Below are positions 62,676 to 64,000 of a stretch of DNA of 64,000 nt, piece after piece; positions within the stretch are counted from its first letter, which is position 1; each line of letters begins with the position of its first letter. Both the position numbers and the translations under genes were made by a program. The stretch covers positions 1 to 64,000 of the forward strand of contig FR889080.1 in NCBI GenBank assembly GCA_000435755.1. The letters are read 5' to 3'. The notes under the pieces were generated by a model. That model saw nothing but the letters and a program-made list of their open reading frames with translations. It was not told where the DNA came from and did not search any database. The DNA comes from Clostridium sp. CAG:508 (GTDB lineage Bacteria > Bacillota > Clostridia > TANB77 > CAG-508).

Positions 62676-63005
62676 TTGAACTGTATTAACCTCGTCAAGC
62701 AGCGGCTCTTGACAGTCCAAACTCCGGAAATGACACGAGCTACACAAGCTTTCTTAAGCTCTATGAGCAAGTATCATGTTTCGCTTGGTCCTTGGAGTGT
62801 CGGAATCGACAAAGAATCCTCGGACATTCTGTTCTCTGTCCCTGCGGACAGTCTCAAATTTGTCTCTGGAAACTTCTTGAAGTCTCTCAGATGCTCATGG
62901 ATTGAATCCGGATTCACCATTGTTGAGGAAGCTGAAGTTGTTGGATATAAGGTCAATAATTCTATTGCCTATTCTCACATCTTTAGATTATCCCCCGCAG
63001 CATAA
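62676..63005 (+). CDS. Orphan 109-aa protein of atypical composition, TTG start
   Basis: Not recognised. AAAGGTGG stands 8 nt before a TTG at 62676, the only well-placed start. The protein is soluble, with VKQRLLTVQTPEMTRATQAF at the N-terminus and a middle part WSVGIDKESSDILFSVPADSLKF. Codon use is much richer in G and C (CTC, TCC, GCG, CGG) than rpoC next door. It is a single-gene unit with a strong promoter and terminator. It shares these traits with the gene at 10771. Confidence 0.65.
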   Translation: MNCINLVKQRLLTVQTPEMTRATQAFLSSMSKYHVSLGPWSVGIDKESSDILFSVPADSLKFVSGNFLKSLRCSWIESGFTIVEEAEVVGYKVNNSIAYSHIFRLSPAA

Positions 63006-63014
63006 ACCACAAAA

Positions 63015-63042
63015 AACAAACCGTTGAAATCAACGGTTTGTT
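63015..63042. terminator. Terminator between the orphan gene and rpoC
   Basis: A 12-bp perfect stem (AACAAACCGTTG with CAACGGTTTGTT) with T-run, between convergent genes. Confidence 0.9.
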
Positions 63043-63048
63043 TTATTT

Positions 63049-64000
63049 TTATTCAGCTAATTCATCATCCTGTTCTTCATTTTGTTCTGTATTGATATGT
63101 GTATTTTTATAAATTGGAAGTCCTGTTCCTGCAGGTATCAATTTACCTATAATAACATTCTCTTTTAATCCAATTAAGTCATCAACTTTACCTTTAACGG
63201 CTGCTTCTGTTAATACTCTTGTTGTTTCTTGGAATGATGCTGCTGACAAGAAGCTTTCTGTAGCTAATGAAGCTTTTGTAATACCTAATAGCATACGTTT
63301 TCCTGTTGCTGGACGTTTTCCTTCTGCTATTACTTGTTCATTTTTGTCTTCAAATTCATGAATATCTACTAGCGAACCAGCAAACATATCTGTATCTCCA
63401 TTATCTTCTACTCTTACTTTCTTAAGCATTTGTCTACCAATTACCTCAATGTGTTTGTCATTGATATCAACACCTTGGTTACGATAAACTTTTTGAACCT
63501 CTTGAATTAAGTATTCATATACTCCTTCTGGTCCTTTAATTGCTAATATTTCGTTTGGATTTATAGCACCTTCAATTAAAGCATCTCCGGCTTTTACTTC
63601 GTCTCCTTCTCTTACACGTAATTTAGATCTAAATGGTATTGCATATGTTTTTGAATCATCCTTAGAAGTAACAACAATTTCTTTCCTTTTCTTGTCTTCA
63701 ACTATTTTTACTTTACCATCAATTTCTGTAATTACTGCTAGACCCTTTGGTTTACGAGCCTCAAATAGCTCCTCAACTCTAGGAAGACCTTGTGTGATAT
63801 CTGCTACACCTGCAACACCACCAGAGTGGATAGTTCTCATTGTAAGCTGTGTACCAGGCTCACCAATTGATTGTGCAGCTATAATACCAACAGATTCACC
63901 GATATTTACTTTTTCACGAGTAGCTAATCCCATACCATAACATTTACGGCATACACCATGTTTTGTACGGCATCCTAATACTGAACGTACTTCTACTCTT
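63049..64000 (-). CDS. rpoC: RNA polymerase subunit beta', C-terminal part, cut by the window edge
   Basis: The last ~316 residues of beta'. The visible part begins at the second zinc site ([23 protein letters not shown]) and includes the highly conserved [28 protein letters not shown] of the trigger/bridge region, [20 protein letters not shown], and the C-terminal ALSFL-type helix ([20 protein letters not shown]). The acidic end EEQDDELAE precedes the stop. The frame continues beyond base 64000; the remaining gene and rpoB should lie to the right. Confidence 0.98.
   Translation of the reverse strand, partial: RVEVRSVLGCRTKHGVCRKCYGMGLATREKVNIGESVGIIAAQSIGEPGTQLTMRTIHSGGVAGVADITQGLPRVEELFEARKPKGLAVITEIDGKVKIVEDKKRKEIVVTSKDDSKTYAIPFRSKLRVREGDEVKAGDALIEGAINPNEILAIKGPEGVYEYLIQEVQKVYRNQGVDINDKHIEVIGRQMLKKVRVEDNGDTDMFAGSLVDIHEFEDKNEQVIAEGKRPATGKRMLLGITKASLATESFLSAASFQETTRVLTEAAVKGKVDDLIGLKENVIIGKLIPAGTGLPIYKNTHINTEQNEEQDDELAE

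Noticed and set aside
1..64000. CRISPR arrays, prophage modules, rRNA operons
   Set aside because: No spaced identical repeats, no phage structural or lysis genes and no rRNA sequence were seen on either strand.

Overview
The window is AT-rich chromosomal DNA from a low-GC Gram-positive bacterium, most likely an anaerobic, spore-capable Clostridia member of the kind known mainly from gut metagenomes. This rests on the strong A/T codon bias, AGGAGG-type ribosome binding sites, a glmS ribozyme, RNase J, BofA/YaaL, SpoVB-like and SpoVD-like proteins, DUF951 and DUF6514 proteins, GdpP, and a clostridial-type agr locus. No species can be named from the sequence alone. Most genes lie on the minus strand. 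Both ends cut a gene: an AgrC kinase on the left and rpoC on the right.

Layout. 1-1.8 kb: agr quorum-sensing locus (agrC on plus; agrB and a 39-residue agrD on minus). 2-5.7 kb: an RluA-type pseudouridine synthase, an rRNA-type methyltransferase, a small membrane protein and uvrC. 5.8-8 kb: glmS behind a self-cleaving ribozyme. 8-16 kb: bofA-yaaL, serS-engB, an orphan gene of atypical composition, DUF951, gltX, RNase J and a ROK kinase. 16-25.3 kb: a ten-gene type IV pilus operon (pilMN fusion, pilO, pilP-like, pilin, prepilin peptidase, two minor pilins, pilB, pilT, pilC). 25.5-28.8 kb: uppP, a TPR membrane protein, pyrophosphatase and small genes. 29-31.2 kb: tRNA-Leu(UAA) followed by a 2.07-kb insertion bounded by 62-bp direct repeats. 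31.2-34.7 kb: alr, HU and a SpoVB-like flippase. 34.8-38.2 kb: a convergent pair made of a VirD4/TraG-like membrane ATPase and a winged-helix replication-relaxation-like protein, with no other conjugation genes. 38.3-44.4 kb: two pseudouridine synthases, a polytopic membrane protein, an EEP-family phosphohydrolase, tsf and rpsB. 44.6-48.7 kb: small accessory genes, a pyrimidine nucleoside phosphorylase, rnhB, an orphan pilin-like protein and a Nudix hydrolase. 48.8-58.8 kb: an HD-GYP protein, a SpoVD-type PBP, ftsH, tilS, dnaB, rplI and gdpP. 59-63 kb: an accessory patch with a secreted-protein gene interrupted by UGA, an ECF sigma/anti-sigma pair with a visible autoregulatory promoter, a transposase relic, DUF3006 plus an MBL hydrolase, and a second orphan gene of atypical composition. 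63 kb to the end: the rpoC 3' part.

How the parts fit. The pilus operon holds the whole inner-membrane machine, both motor ATPases, the pilins and the processing enzyme, so it could assemble retractable pili. The agr genes provide an exported cyclic peptide signal and its receptor, with the response regulator presumably beyond the left edge. The information-processing genes are ordinary. The most unusual items are the tRNA-Leu insertion without an integrase, the orphan VirD4-like/relaxation pair, a prepilin peptidase without a recognisable GxGD motif, a 125-nt foldable element between rplI and dnaB, and a 13-bp complementary clamp around the glmS ribozyme.
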